Shown here piece by piece: positions 1 to 10,390 of a stretch of 64,000 nt of DNA. The notes under the pieces were generated by a model. It did no database searches and was not told the DNA's origin. It saw only the letters and a list, made by a program, of their open reading frames with translations. Where the stretch lies: the NCBI RefSeq assembly GCF_963678635.1, contig NW_026970820.1, forward strand, positions 310,001 to 374,000, given 5' to 3'. Each line of letters begins with the position of its first letter. The first letter of the stretch is position 1. The position numbers were made by a program, and so were the translations under genes. The DNA is from Symsagittifera roscoffensis. Taxonomy: Eukaryota; Xenacoelomorpha; Acoela; Convolutidae.

Positions 1-221
1 ACAGTTCAGGGCTGCATGCAAAAAATAAGAACATTCTCACGCATCGGAATTATGAAATTACTAATTATTTTTTTTAAATTCTCATTATTTGTAGTAGCTT
101 TATAAGATCCAAACTGAAAAACTAAAAAATCAACAATGTATAACTATTTTTGAAATTAAATTTCAGATTTAACTATTTTTGAAATTAGATTTCAGATTTT
201 AAGCGTAGAGTTTACTGTTAC

Positions 222-264
222 GGCTGCTCCCTCTACAGGTCCCAGAGGGACCGAGTGAGCATCC
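222..264. other. Nested hairpin of family C (M0 copy)
   Basis: Outer arms GGCTGCTC and GAGCATCC with one mismatch; inner arms GGTCCC and GGGACC, loop AGA. An alternative stem, TCCCTCT with AGAGGGA, uses the same bases and excludes the inner one. Other copies: 5810-5852, 8023-8065, 28833-28875, 31046-31088, 46366-46408, 54320-54362, 56533-56575. Confidence 0.85.
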
Positions 265-1698
265 TAACTCGATCCAGGATACCGGATAGTTATTTTTTAA
301 TTTTTCACAATTTTTTTTTCCTTAATGCTTGGTTTCAATTCCTCATGAGAAGCTGTATAAATTTTTTTTTAAATTATTTTATTAATCAATGCTTCCAAGA
401 ACAACTGATACTGATGTTAGGCGGTTACAAATGCGGTTGGTGAAAACTAGTAAGGGATAATGATGAGAAAAATTGTAAGTTTTCAAATGAATTTAAAAAC
501 AGTTTTTTTTCTTTTTTCTTTTGTAAATCGGGAGAAATGAATCAGTTTTTTTAAGTTTTCCTCGCACCATACACTGTTCATAAGTAATGAGGATTCCTGT
601 TCTAGCCGTTTATAAAACTTTGGCAGAAGAAACATCAGAATGATGTAAAATGTTTTAAAAAAAATAAAAATTTAAAAATTATGTTTAAAAAAAAAATCAA
701 AAACTTGTAATTTTCAAAATTGAAAAAAAGTTAAAGTTAATTGCATATTACGATTCAGCGTACCCAACTTAGTGGGTCTAGCATTTTAAATTACCAAAAA
801 ATGTTGAAAATTGTAGATTTTATGAAGTTTTCATTTTGGCTATTTTTCCTTGTCGCCTCCACTTGAGGCACCTTTGAGCCAACTTGAGAAACTGGAACGT
901 AAACAAGCTGCACAGATGGTCAACGTGAGCCATTTTCAGCGTGATAACACGCCTGGAAGAAAAAAAACTCCAGAAAAGAAAGAAAATTATGAACTTTAAC
1001 CTTTTTTCTTCTTCAAATGGCGATACTTAGAATAATTTTTCAGCTGAAAAGTTCAAAAAAAATCAAAAAATTCAAATTTTGAAAAAATTTATAAAAAAAT
1101 CTCATCAGTCTGTTTATTGGAGTCTTCGAGGTTTTGAGAGATCTCATCTGGCGGCTAACAACAAGTGGATCACTTATTTTAAAATTTTGAGAAAGGTTAA
1201 AAAAAACATGTTTTTTTGATTTTTTTGACAGAATTCCGAAAGCAATATCTTGGCTAAAAACAAGATTGAGGGCCTAAAATTAGTACAAACAGTACTCCCA
1301 CATAAGGTACATTAGGTTGGAAACAAAAAATTTACTCTGACTCAAAAATCGTTTTTTAACTTTATTTCTGAACAAGAAATTGAAAAGAAATGAAAAACTT
1401 AAAAATTTTTTGAAAAAAAAGATTGTTTTGAAAAAGTGCCAATTTTTAGCTGAAACTTTTCATTTTAGCTAATAAAGCCAGAGCAATGCCCTTTAAGCTC
1501 GAATAAATTAATTATGCAAATTATTTTCAAGTTTTTTCGTTAAAGCCTTTTATTTTGAAAAAGTATTCAAAAATGGGTAAAAAAAAGTCAAAAAAATCAA
1601 TTTTCTCCGATTCAAAAACCTTCACTACCATGATGATTAGTGCGTTAGATAGGACTGCTGAGATCAATTTAGACGTTCTTTCATAAGTATATCGAAAT

Positions 1699-1930
1699 TT
1701 TTACTTATTTTTGAGAATTAAGCAGAATAAAAACTTTTCCCAAATTGGGCAAAAAGCCCAAATTAGCCCAAACACCTGTTAAAAATTGAAATTTTTACTT
1801 ATTTTTTTTACTTATTCACAATTTTTTACTTATTCACAAATTTTTACTTATTTTTGAGAATTAAGCAGAATAAAAACTTTTCCCAAATTGGGCAAAAAGC
1901 CCAAATTAGCCCAAACACCTGTTAAAAATT
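1699..1930 (+). repeat. 143-bp local duplication in M0
   Basis: A stretch from TTTTTACTTATTTTTGAG to CACCTGTTAAAAATTG, with the CCCAAATTGGGC palindromes, occurs twice, with short TTTTTACTTATTCACAA-type repeats between. Other C modules have one copy. Confidence 0.85.
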
Positions 1931-3617
1931 GTTGGGTCAAAAAATCACAAAAGGAAACCCCTATTCGTTTGACATTTTAGGGCCGCATGCAAAAAATTAG
2001 ACCAATCTAACCTGACAATTTCGAGAATCGACTTTTTTGCAAAATTTCTCTATAGTCCAATTGAGGGATATTACTTGTACCGGTGGGGGCCCCTACCCCA
2101 CCTCAAAAAATTTTGTAATGCTGGAACGCGGCCACCTAGTTGTCACTGTGGCCCCGCTGTATTCTTGACTTTTGAGGAGAAGGTTCCGCGGGGGGCGGAG
2201 CAGGGGAACGCTTAACGCACTCGCAAAAGGAGCACCCTTCGGGTGCTCTTTTTTGCTCGAAAGTTTTCTGAAAAGGTATCTGATGAACTTTGTAAGGTGT
2301 CACAAAAGCAACAACACAAAACGTTCTGTATGTAATTAGAAAAGGTCAAAAAAAATTTCTCATACTTGCAATGACTGAATCTACACCTGATCAGTCTCTA
2401 GAGAACTCTAAACCAAAGTAACTTTTGTTTTTCAGTGATTCATGAAGAGGACCGTTCCAACGAAAACAAGTTTTCGGAAACAGTCCTCATATTTTTTTTC
2501 GAGCCCATTGTTAAGTACGTGAACTTTCAATTGTGAATTATAGCAGAATTGGACTTGGAATTTGTCCCAAAAAGGTTAAGTTTGTCTGAAATTGATTAGA
2601 AGCAAAAGAAAAAAAAAAGTTTTTTTTTTTGGAAAAAAAAAGTTGAGTCAGAAACGTGAAAAAATCCTTTTTTCAAAAGTCATAAAAAGTAGCTCCAATT
2701 TTCCTAAATCACTAGGCTACAATATAAGAACCTGTTTAGGATGGTTTCCATGACCAAAGCCGTAAAATTTCCATATTTAGAGAAAAGGCAAAAAAAAAAA
2801 ACTTTTTGGTTAACTCAAAAAGGTAGATAAATCGGGTAAAGTCGTCTTCAAACCTATAGGATCGAAAAGTGATCTAAATAGGGTATATATGTAGTGTCCT
2901 TGTTTGGTCGCATGCAAAAAACTAGAACAGTTTTGTTGGCCACTTCCGAAATTAAGACTTTTTTTCTTCGAAATTTGGCCATTTTTATTTGTAGTAAAAT
3001 AGTAGTAAAATAGCCGAGAAAAAAAATTGTAAAAACCACAATTTTTATCCAATTTTGACGTTTAAATACTCTAGGCCTACTAAAATGTCTATGGCAAGCT
3101 CAAATAAGCCATCAAAAATCATTTTTTCTCTTTTTTTAAAATTTTTGTTTTTTTGATATACAATGTTGAGTCAGAAACGTGAAAAATCAATTTTTTTCAA
3201 AAAGTCAAAATAAAGTGTTCCAATCAATTTGTTTCACTAAAACACACTTTATGAACCTGTTCAGAATGGTTTTTTGGGTTGAAGCCGAAAATTCACCTAT
3301 TTTGAGAAAAGTGGAAAAAACACCTTTTTAGTTACAAAAAAACCATCATTTTTGTTGCAGTTTTTGAAAAAACTCAAATTTTTGAGAGGAAAATTTTTTC
3401 TCAAACTTTCTTATTTGGGCTCCCCAAACAGTCTACTTTTATCCATTCCTTGTCAATATACCCCATTTTTTGAACCAAAACAGAGTTAATAGGTGATTTT
3501 TATCGAAAAACGTGTTTTTTACCATTTTTGCCCCCCATTTCCCTCTATAAGTCAACACATAACAAAATTTTGGCAAAACGGGGCAAAAGTGTATCCTTAG
3601 AATTTCAATACGGGGCT

Positions 3618-3660
3618 GCATGCCAAAAATTAGGGAATTCTGACCTCCAGTTTTCGAGAA
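3618..3660 (+). other. GCATGC box followed by TTCGAGAA
   Basis: GCATGC at 3618 and TTCGAGAA at 3653 (M1) form the most widely kept block of the array. It recurs before the 3' block in most A1, B and C modules, and the GCATGC box alone also at each subunit start in A and D. TTCnnGAA is the core of a heat-shock element, here with only two good half-sites. Confidence 0.6.
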
Positions 3661-3710
3661 CACGACTTATTCTGCACGAAAGGTAATATAGGTAAATGTT
3701 CTTTCGAACC

Positions 3711-3769
3711 GACGGGGCCCCTTCCCCTGTCTCTACTGAACGCCAAAGCCGGACGCGGCGGCCACCTAG
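3711..3769 (+). other. 3' terminal block, family A1
   Basis: GACGGGG, loop CCCCTT, CCCCTGTC with one bulged T at 3711-3731; then GCCG, loop GACG, CGGC at 3748-3759; then GGCCACCTAG. Confidence 0.85.
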
Positions 3770-5363
3770 TTGTCACTGTGGCCCCGCTAAATCAGTGACT
3801 TTTGAAGGAGTAGGTTCCGCGGGGGGCGGAGCAGGGGAACGCTAAACGCACTCGCAAAAGGAGCACCCCTCGGGTGCTCTTTTTTTGCTCGAAAGTCTTG
3901 TGAAACGATTTGGAACTGTAAGTATTGGAAGCAGTTACACACAAAACTTTATGAATCTTTGTAATCATAGTCACAAGTGGTTTTCGACAGCTTCTATAAC
4001 TCAATCTTGACATGATCTATTTCTAAAATGGCCAAAATAAAGTGATTTTACGTTTTTCAATGATTCTTGAAGAGGACTGTCTCAACGAAAACAAGTTTTC
4101 GGAAACAGTCCTGGTAACTTATTTTTGATCTCGTTTTCGAGTCTATCGACTTTCAGTCGTAATAAGTAGGCTAACAGGACCTATATTAGGTATTAAAAAG
4201 ATTGAGTTTGTACCAAAAACATCAAAAGCAAGAGATACAAAAACATGAAAAAAGTTCAAAAAATTTCAAAAATTTAAAAAATTTGAAAAATTTTTCCAAA
4301 AAACTTGATTTTTTGTTTTGTCATAAAATAACAAAAAATTGACGTAAAATGAACTTTCAATAGTCCATTTTGACTAAATTTTACGATTCAAGCACATTTT
4401 AACTTAATAACAACATTAAAAAAACCACTGGAAAGGGTGTTTTTCAGCAAACGCCCTTTTTGACCACACCTACGAAATTCATAACTTTTTATCTAACAAA
4501 TATAGAGACCTCGGGTTTTTTGCAATGTAATGGGCATACTGAAGACTACCTCTCGCGTGCTGAAACGAACAATTTTTCTCTTTAATTTTTCCCGCAATTT
4601 CGAATTAGGGCGTTTTTTGGCTATTTTTGGTCCTTTTGGGCGGTAAAAAGTCAAACTTAGAGACAACTGTCAAAAAATCTGTTATCACATGATAGAGTCA
4701 ACTTGCCATGGCGTACCAGATAGTGTCCTGATTCAGACCAAAATTGCCCTCTAATTGTCCGTGGGGGGAGGAAATTGAAAATTTTTATTTTTGGCGGGAA
4801 AATTTGAAATTTTTCAAAAAAACATTTACTCCACAGACAACGGTTTTAAACTAATGTTGGCATGGCACACAATTTATTGCTTCATAACTAGGGTCAATTT
4901 CTGCCGGGAACATTGATTTTTTAAAAAAATGACCAAAATTTTTGTTGCATTTTTTCAAAAAAATCAAAATTTTGAGAAAAAAAAAGTTTAAAAATCCTAC
5001 ATATTTAAGCTCCCCAAACTGTCTACTTTCATCCATTCCCTATCAATATAACCCTTTTTCTCAACCAAAATCAAGTTATGGGGCCAAAAAGTCAAAAAAC
5101 GTGAAAAAACGACATTTCACGCCCATTTTCGCCCCAAAAGTACCACACATAATGTTTTTTCGGAAAAACGTCACCAGAGTTTTCGCCTTATCTCAAAAAG
5201 TTTCAGGGGGGTTGGCAAAATTTCAGAGAGATCTGACCTACAGTTTTCGAGAACTTGACTTTTTCTGCAAGAAAAGAATAAAAGGTAAATGTTCCTTCGA
5301 ACCGACGGGGCCCCCTTCCCCTGTCTCTACTGAACGCCAAAGCCGGATGCGGCGGCCACCTAG
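3770..5363 (+). repeat. M2: chimeric module, A1 ends with a B-like body
   Basis: The leader is A1 and H1 is at 3861-3879 (loop CTC). H2 at 4073-4112 has one left-arm T-to-C change. The middle lacks the TTGAGTCAG subunits and instead resembles family B: a stretch on the style of TTTTTGGCGGGAAAATTTGA near 4790 and a CCGGGAACATTGA block near 4905. The 3' end returns to A1 type, with the GACGGGG...CCCCTGTC hairpin near 5305 and GGCGGCCACCTAG. It therefore looks like exchange between A1 and a B relative. Open frames across it have no recognisable protein. Confidence 0.8.
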
Positions 5364-7583
5364 CACCCTCAAGGTCACGTGTTGGATTTTTGTTTTTGGT
5401 ATTTTCTGAAACCAACCAAAAGAGAGCGTGGTCCTGCATCGACATCAAGTGGTCAAGCAAATACGCGGACTTCTACGCATTCCCATTCGCAATGCGCCCT
5501 TCGGGCGCAAATGCCAATGCTCAATTAAATTTGCCACGTGAAAATTTTGTAAAGAAAAATTCTGATAAACTTTAACTTAAAGTACCACCAAAAACGCAAC
5601 GATTTCAAATTGTGAAACAATCAAGTTTTTGCTAATACCGGGCATGCAGTGAGACTGATTTCGGCAAAACTAAATTGAAAAATGAAGGAAATGGAAAGAA
5701 AAAAATTGTTCAAAATAAGAACGCAACATCGAAAACTTCTTTGATCTCCGCTAAGGTCATAATTCCAAACAGGCTGATTTCAGATTTTCAGCGTAGAATT
5801 TACGGTTACGGCTGCTCCCTCAACAGGTCCCAGAGGGACCGAGTGAGCATCCTACCTCGATCCAGGATATCGGATAGTTGTTTTTAATTTTTCACAATTT
5901 TTTTTCACTAATGCTTATTTTCAGTTCCTCATGAGAAGCTGTATAAATTTTTTTTAAAAATGGATTTTATTAATCAATGCTTCCAAGAACAACTGATGTT
6001 AGGCGGTTACAAATGCGGTTGGTGAAAACTAGTAAGGGATAATGATGAGAAAAATTGTAAGTTTTCAAATAAATTTAAAAACAGTTTTTTTTCTTTTTTT
6101 CTTTTGTAAATCGGGAGAAATGAATCAGTTCTTTTTTAAGTTTTCCTCGCACCACCCACCGTTCTTAAGTAATGAAGATTCCTGTTTTAGCCGTTTATAA
6201 CACTTTGGCAGAAAAAACATCAATATGATGTCAAATGTTTTAAAAAAGAGAAAAATTTAAAAATTATGTTTCTTTTTTAAAAATCAAAAAATTTGTAATT
6301 TTCAAAATTGAAAAAAAGTGAAAATTAATTGCATATTACGATTCAGCGTACCCAACTTAGTGGGTCTAGCATTTTAAATTACCAAAAAATGTTGAAAATT
6401 GTAGATTTTATGAAGTTTTCATTTTGGCTATTTTTCCTTGTTGCCTCCACTTAAGGCACCTTTGAGCCAACTTGAGAAACTGGAACCTAAACAAGCTATA
6501 CAGATAGTCTGAATGAGCCATTTTCAGCTTGATAACACGCCTGGAAGAAAAAAAAACTCCAGAAAAGAAAGAAAATTTTGAACTTTAACCTTTTTTCTTC
6601 TTCAAATGGCGATACTTAGAAAAATTTTTCAGCTGAAAAGTTCAAAAAAAATCAAAAAATTCAAATTTTGAAAAAATTTTAAAAAAATCTCATCATTCTG
6701 TTTATTGGAGTCTTCGAGGTTTTGGGAGACCTTATCTGGCGGCTAACAACAAGTGGATCACTTATTTTAAAATTTTGAGAAATGTCAAAAAAACATGTTT
6801 TTTCGATTTTTTTGACAGAATTCCGGAAGCAATATCTTGGCTAAAAACAAAAGTGAGGGCCTAAAAACAGTACAAACAGTACTCCCACATCAGGTACATT
6901 AGGTTGGAAACAAAAAAATTATTCTGACTCAAAAATCGTTTTTTAACTTTATTTCTGAACAAGAAATTGAAAAGAAATCTAAAACTTAAAAATTTTTTGA
7001 AAAAAATGATTGTTTTGAAAAAGTGCCAATTTTTAGCTGAAACATTTTATTTTAGCTAATAAAGCCAGAGCAATGCCCTTTAAGCTCAAAAAAATTAATT
7101 AGGCAAATTATTTTCAAGTTTTTTCGTTAAAGGCTTTTATTTTGAAAAAGTATTCAAAAATGGGTAAAAAAAAGTCAAAAAAATCAATTTTCTCCGATTC
7201 AAAAATATCCACTACCATGATGATTAGTTCGTTAGATAGGACAGCCGAGATCAATTTAGACGTATTTTCATAAGTATCTCAAAATTTTTACATATTTTTG
7301 AGAATTAGACAAAATAAAAACTTTTCCCAAATTGGGCAAAAAGCCCAAATTAGCCCAAACACCTGTTAAAAATTGTTGGGTCAAAAAGTCACAAAAGGAA
7401 ACCCCTATTCATTTGACATTTTAGGGCCGCATGCAAAAAATTGGACCATTCTAACCTGACAATTTCGAGAATCGACTTTTTTGCAAAATTTCTCTATAGT
7501 CCATTTGAGGGATATTACTTGTACCGGTGGGGGCCCCTACCCCACCTCAAAAAATTTTGTAATGCTGGAACGCGGCCACCTAG
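5364..7583 (+). repeat. M3: C-family module
   Basis: It starts CACCCTCAAGGTCACGTG, the usual C leader, here CACGTGTTGG rather than CACGTGACTT. H1 (TGCGCCC, loop TTC, GGGCGCA) is at 5493-5509 and the nested H2 at 5810-5852. In H2 one base change (CCCTCA) weakens the alternative CCCTCT/AGAGGG pairing. The body holds the C markers: an ACCCA/TGGGT stem near 6350, a GCCTCC block near 6445, and TCTGACTCAA near 6923. A run of CCCAAATTGGGC-type palindromes is at 7326-7359. The end has the GGTGGGG/CCCCACC hairpin and CGCGGCCACCTAG. Confidence 0.9.
5493..5509. other. H1 of family C (M3 copy)
   Basis: TGCGCCC, loop TTC, GGGCGCA. It occupies the place of GAGCACCC/GGGTGCTC in A and B modules, and the loop is often the same. 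Copies: 7707-7723, 30730-30746, 46048-46064 (one mismatch), 54000-54016, 56215-56231; deleted in M16. Confidence 0.85.
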
Positions 7584-7593
7584 CACCCTCAAG

Positions 7594-7603
7594 GTCACGT
7601 GAC
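7594..7603. promoter_or_regulatory. GTCACGTGAC palindrome in the C leader
   Basis: It is an extended E-box ten bases in from the module start. The same ten bases occur at 28414-28423 and 53885-53894. M3, M17 and M29 keep only CACGTG. This is the consensus known for TFEB/HLH-30-type bHLH factors; binding here is a guess. Confidence 0.35.
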
Positions 7604-9732
7604 TTATTTTTGTTTTTCGTATTTTCTGAAACCAAAACATTAAGGTCATGCGTCCATATCATGGCCTCAAGCAAAGACGTCGGACTCTACGCATTCCCAT
7701 TTGCAATGCGCCCTTCGGGCGCAAATGCCAATGCTCAATTAATTTTGCCAGGTGAAAATTTTTCAAAGGAAAATTCTGATAAATTTTAACTTAAACTACC
7801 ACCAAAAAAACCAAAGATATCAAAGTGTGAAACAATCAAGTTTTGCTAATACCGGGCATGCAGTGAGACTGATTTTGGCAAAAATAAAATGGAAAATGAA
7901 GGAAATGGAAAGAAAAAAATGTTCAAAATTAGAACGCATTATCAAAAACGTATTTGATCTCCGCTAATGTCATAATTCCAATCAAGCTAATTGCAGATTT
8001 TAAGCGTACAATTTACCATTACGGCTGCTCCCTCCACAGGTCCCAGAGGGACCGAGTGAGCATCCTACCTCGATCCAGGATAACGGATAGTTGTTTTTAA
8101 TTTTTCACAAAATATTTTTTCACTAATGCTTGTTTTCAATTCGTCATGAGAGGCTGTTTAAATTTTAAAAAACTGATTTTATTAATCAATGCTTCCAAGA
8201 ACAACTGATGTTAGGGGTTGCAAATGCGGTTGGTGAAAACTAGTAAGGGATAATGATGAGAAAAATTGTAAGTTTTCAAATGAATTTAAAAACAGTTTTT
8301 TTCTTTTTTTTCTTTTGTAAATCGGGAGAAATGAATCAATTTTTTCAAGTTTTCCTCGCACCACCCACTGTTCATAAGTAATGAAGATTCCTGTTCTAGT
8401 CGTTTATAAAACTTTGGCAGAAAAAACATCAATATGATGTTAAATGTTTTAAAAAAGAGAAAAAATTAAAAATTATGTTTTTTTTTCAAATCAAAAATTT
8501 GTAATTTTCAAAATTAAAAAAAAAGTGAAAATTAATTGCATATTACGATTCAGCGTACCCAACTTACTAGGTCTAGCATTTTAAATTACCAAAAAATGTT
8601 GAAAATTGTACATTTTATGAAGTTTTCATTTTGGCTATTTTTCCTTGTCGCCTCCACTTGAGGCACCTTTGAGCCAACTTGAGAAACTGGAACCTAAACA
8701 AGCTACACAGATAGTCTGAATGAGCCATTTTCAGCGTGATAACATGCCTGGAAGAAAAAAAAATTCCAGAAAAGAAAGAACATTTTGAACTTTAAACTTT
8801 TTTCTTCTTCAAATGGCGATACTTAGAATAATTTTTCAGCTGAAAAGTTCAAAAAAAATCAAAAAATTCAAATTTTGAAAAAATTTTAATAAAATCTCAT
8901 CAGTCTGTTTATTGGAGTCTTCGAGGTTTTGGGAGACCTTATCTGGCGGCTAACAACAAAAGGATCACTTATTATAAAAATTTGAGAAAGGTCCAAAAAA
9001 CATGTTTTTTCGATTTTTTTGACAGAATTCCGAAAGCAATATCTTGACTAAAAACAAAAATGAGGGCCTAAAATTAGTACAAACAGTACTCCCACATAAA
9101 GTACATTAGGTTGGAAACAAGAAATTGACTCTGACTCAAAAATCGTTTTTTAACTTTATTTCTGAACAAAAAATTGTAAAAAAATCAAAAATTAAAAAAT
9201 TTTTTGAAAAAAACGATTGTTTTGAAAAAGTGCCAATTTTTAGCTGAAACTTTTCATTTTAGCTAAGAAAGCCAGAGCAATGTTCTTTAAGCTCAAATAA
9301 TTTAATTAAGCAAATTATTTTCAAGTTTTTTCGTTAAAGGCTTTTATTTTGAAAAAGTATTCAAAAATGGGTAAAAAAAAGTCAAAAAAATTAATTTTCT
9401 CAGATTGAAAAACCTCCACTGCCATGATGATTAGTTCGTTCGATAGGACTACTAAGATCAATTTAGACGTTCTTTCATAAGTATATCAAAATTTTTATTT
9501 ATTTTTGAGAATTAAGCAAAATAAAAACTTTTCCCAAATTGGGCAAAAAGCCCAAATTAGCCCAAACACCTGTTAAAAAATGTTGGGTCAAAAAGTCACA
9601 AAAGGAAACCCCTATTCGTTTGACATTTTAGGGCCGCATGCAAAAAATTAGACCAATCTAACCTGACAATTTCGAGAATCGACTTTTTTGCAAAATTTCT
9701 CTATAGTCCATTTGAGGGATATTACTTGTACC

Positions 9733-9790
9733 GGTGGGGGCCCCTACCCCACCTCAAAAAATTTTGTAATGCTGGAACGCGGCCACCTAG
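9733..9790 (+). other. 3' terminal block, family C
   Basis: GGTGGGG, loop GCCCCTA, CCCCACC at 9733-9753, followed by an A-rich link and GGAACGCGGCCACCTAG. The second hairpin is weak or absent in this family. Confidence 0.8.
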
Positions 9791-10235
9791 GGGTGCTTAA
9801 CCGTCCCCACCCACCCGACCGAAATAATTATTGACCATTTCACGTGATCAATCGGGCTTCAATCACTTTTTTTTCCGTTGAGTAGTAACGGAAAGCGATT
9901 TAAGACAACCAAATTTCTTTAAAAACTGATGAAGCAGGTTTTCACTGAGCTACATATCCAATATGGGTAAAATGCCTTTTATATCTGAAACCCCCTCTCG
10001 CAAAAACCCCAATAAAGCGAAAATTTACCCCATTTTTTCTGTGTTTGCTGGCCACATTTTTGATCTGGCTCTGGTCATGACGTTGTTTAACTTATAATCT
10101 TCCAAGACATTTTTTCTACAATCAAATATTTTTAAGAGTGCCAACAAAAGGAGAGTGCCAACACAACAGCTCTGCCCAAAGTAGTGTAAGAAAAATGAAC
10201 AGCTAGAATCTATTTTTTTTGTCTTTGGTTGTTCT

Positions 10236-10278
10236 GGATGCTCCCCACATGGGACCACATGGGTCCCAGGGAGCATCC
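10236..10278. other. Nested hairpin of family D (M5 copy)
   Basis: Outer arms GGATGCTCCC and GGGAGCATCC (10 bp), a CACA bulge on the left, inner arms TGGGACC and GGTCCCA, loop ACATG. Copies: 36527-36568 (M20), 38870-38911 (M21), 41367-41409 (M22), 43836-43877 (M23), 48612-48654 (M25). Confidence 0.88.
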
Positions 10279-10390
10279 CATAAGGATTAAAGCAAACGTG
10301 CAACAATTATTTACCCGCCAATTAGGGTCACTCTTGCGGTTCAACAATCTGTATTTGAAAAAAAAATGATTCAAAGAACAGTTCAGGGCG

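Larger units (their letters stand above)
1..2139 (+). repeat. M0: partial, chimeric module, D1-like start then C family
   Basis: The first 60 or so bases match an internal part of D1 modules (around 10380 and 36670: a GCATGCAAAAAATAAGAAC box). From about 191 on the sequence is family C, with the nested hairpin at 222-264. No CTAG junction separates the two parts, so the switch is a recombination scar or an assembly join. Bases 142-200 contain a 29-bp tandem duplication. The normal C leader with its H1 hairpin is missing. Near the 3' end a 143-bp stretch is duplicated (TTGAGAATTAAGCAG at 711 and 854 of the second kilobase, i.e. 1711 and 1854). Otherwise it is closest to M24. Confidence 0.85.
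2140..3769 (+). repeat. M1: A1-family module
   Basis: It starts TTGTCACTGTGGCCCCGCT, the standard A1 leader, with a TCCGC/GCGGA hairpin around a G5 loop. H1 (GAGCACCC, loop TTC, GGGTGCTC) is at 2230-2248 and is followed by six T. H2 is at 2448-2487. The body carries two subunits with TTGAGTCAG, then a GCATGC box at 3618-3623 and TTCGAGAA at 3653-3660. The 3' hairpin is at 3711-3731 (GACGGGG with CCCCTGTC, one extra T) and a second one at 3748-3759 (GCCG/CGGC), ten bases before the CTAG end. Confidence 0.9.
7584..9790 (+). repeat. M4: C-family module
   Basis: The leader contains GTCACGTGAC at 7594-7603. H1 is at 7707-7723 and the nested H2 at 8023-8065. The GCCTCCACTTGAGGC stem near 8649 is fully paired here, unlike in most C modules, which have AAGGC. 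The 3' hairpin is at 9733-9753 (GGTGGGG, loop GCCCCTA, CCCCACC). It is followed directly by a D1 module. Confidence 0.9.

Noticed and set aside
413-425. TTAGGC, the nematode telomere word
   Set aside because: It is a single copy inside C modules, with no tandem run anywhere, so it is no evidence of a telomere.
2230-2254. Bacterial Rho-independent terminator reading of H1
   Set aside because: There is no bacterial gene context; the composition and layout are eukaryotic, and the hairpin recurs as part of a repeat module.
4942-5409. 155-codon open frame, the longest in the window
   Set aside because: It lies across the chimeric M2 body and 3' hairpin block, is rich in Lys, Phe and Ser from A/T runs, shows no domain, and is not kept in related modules.
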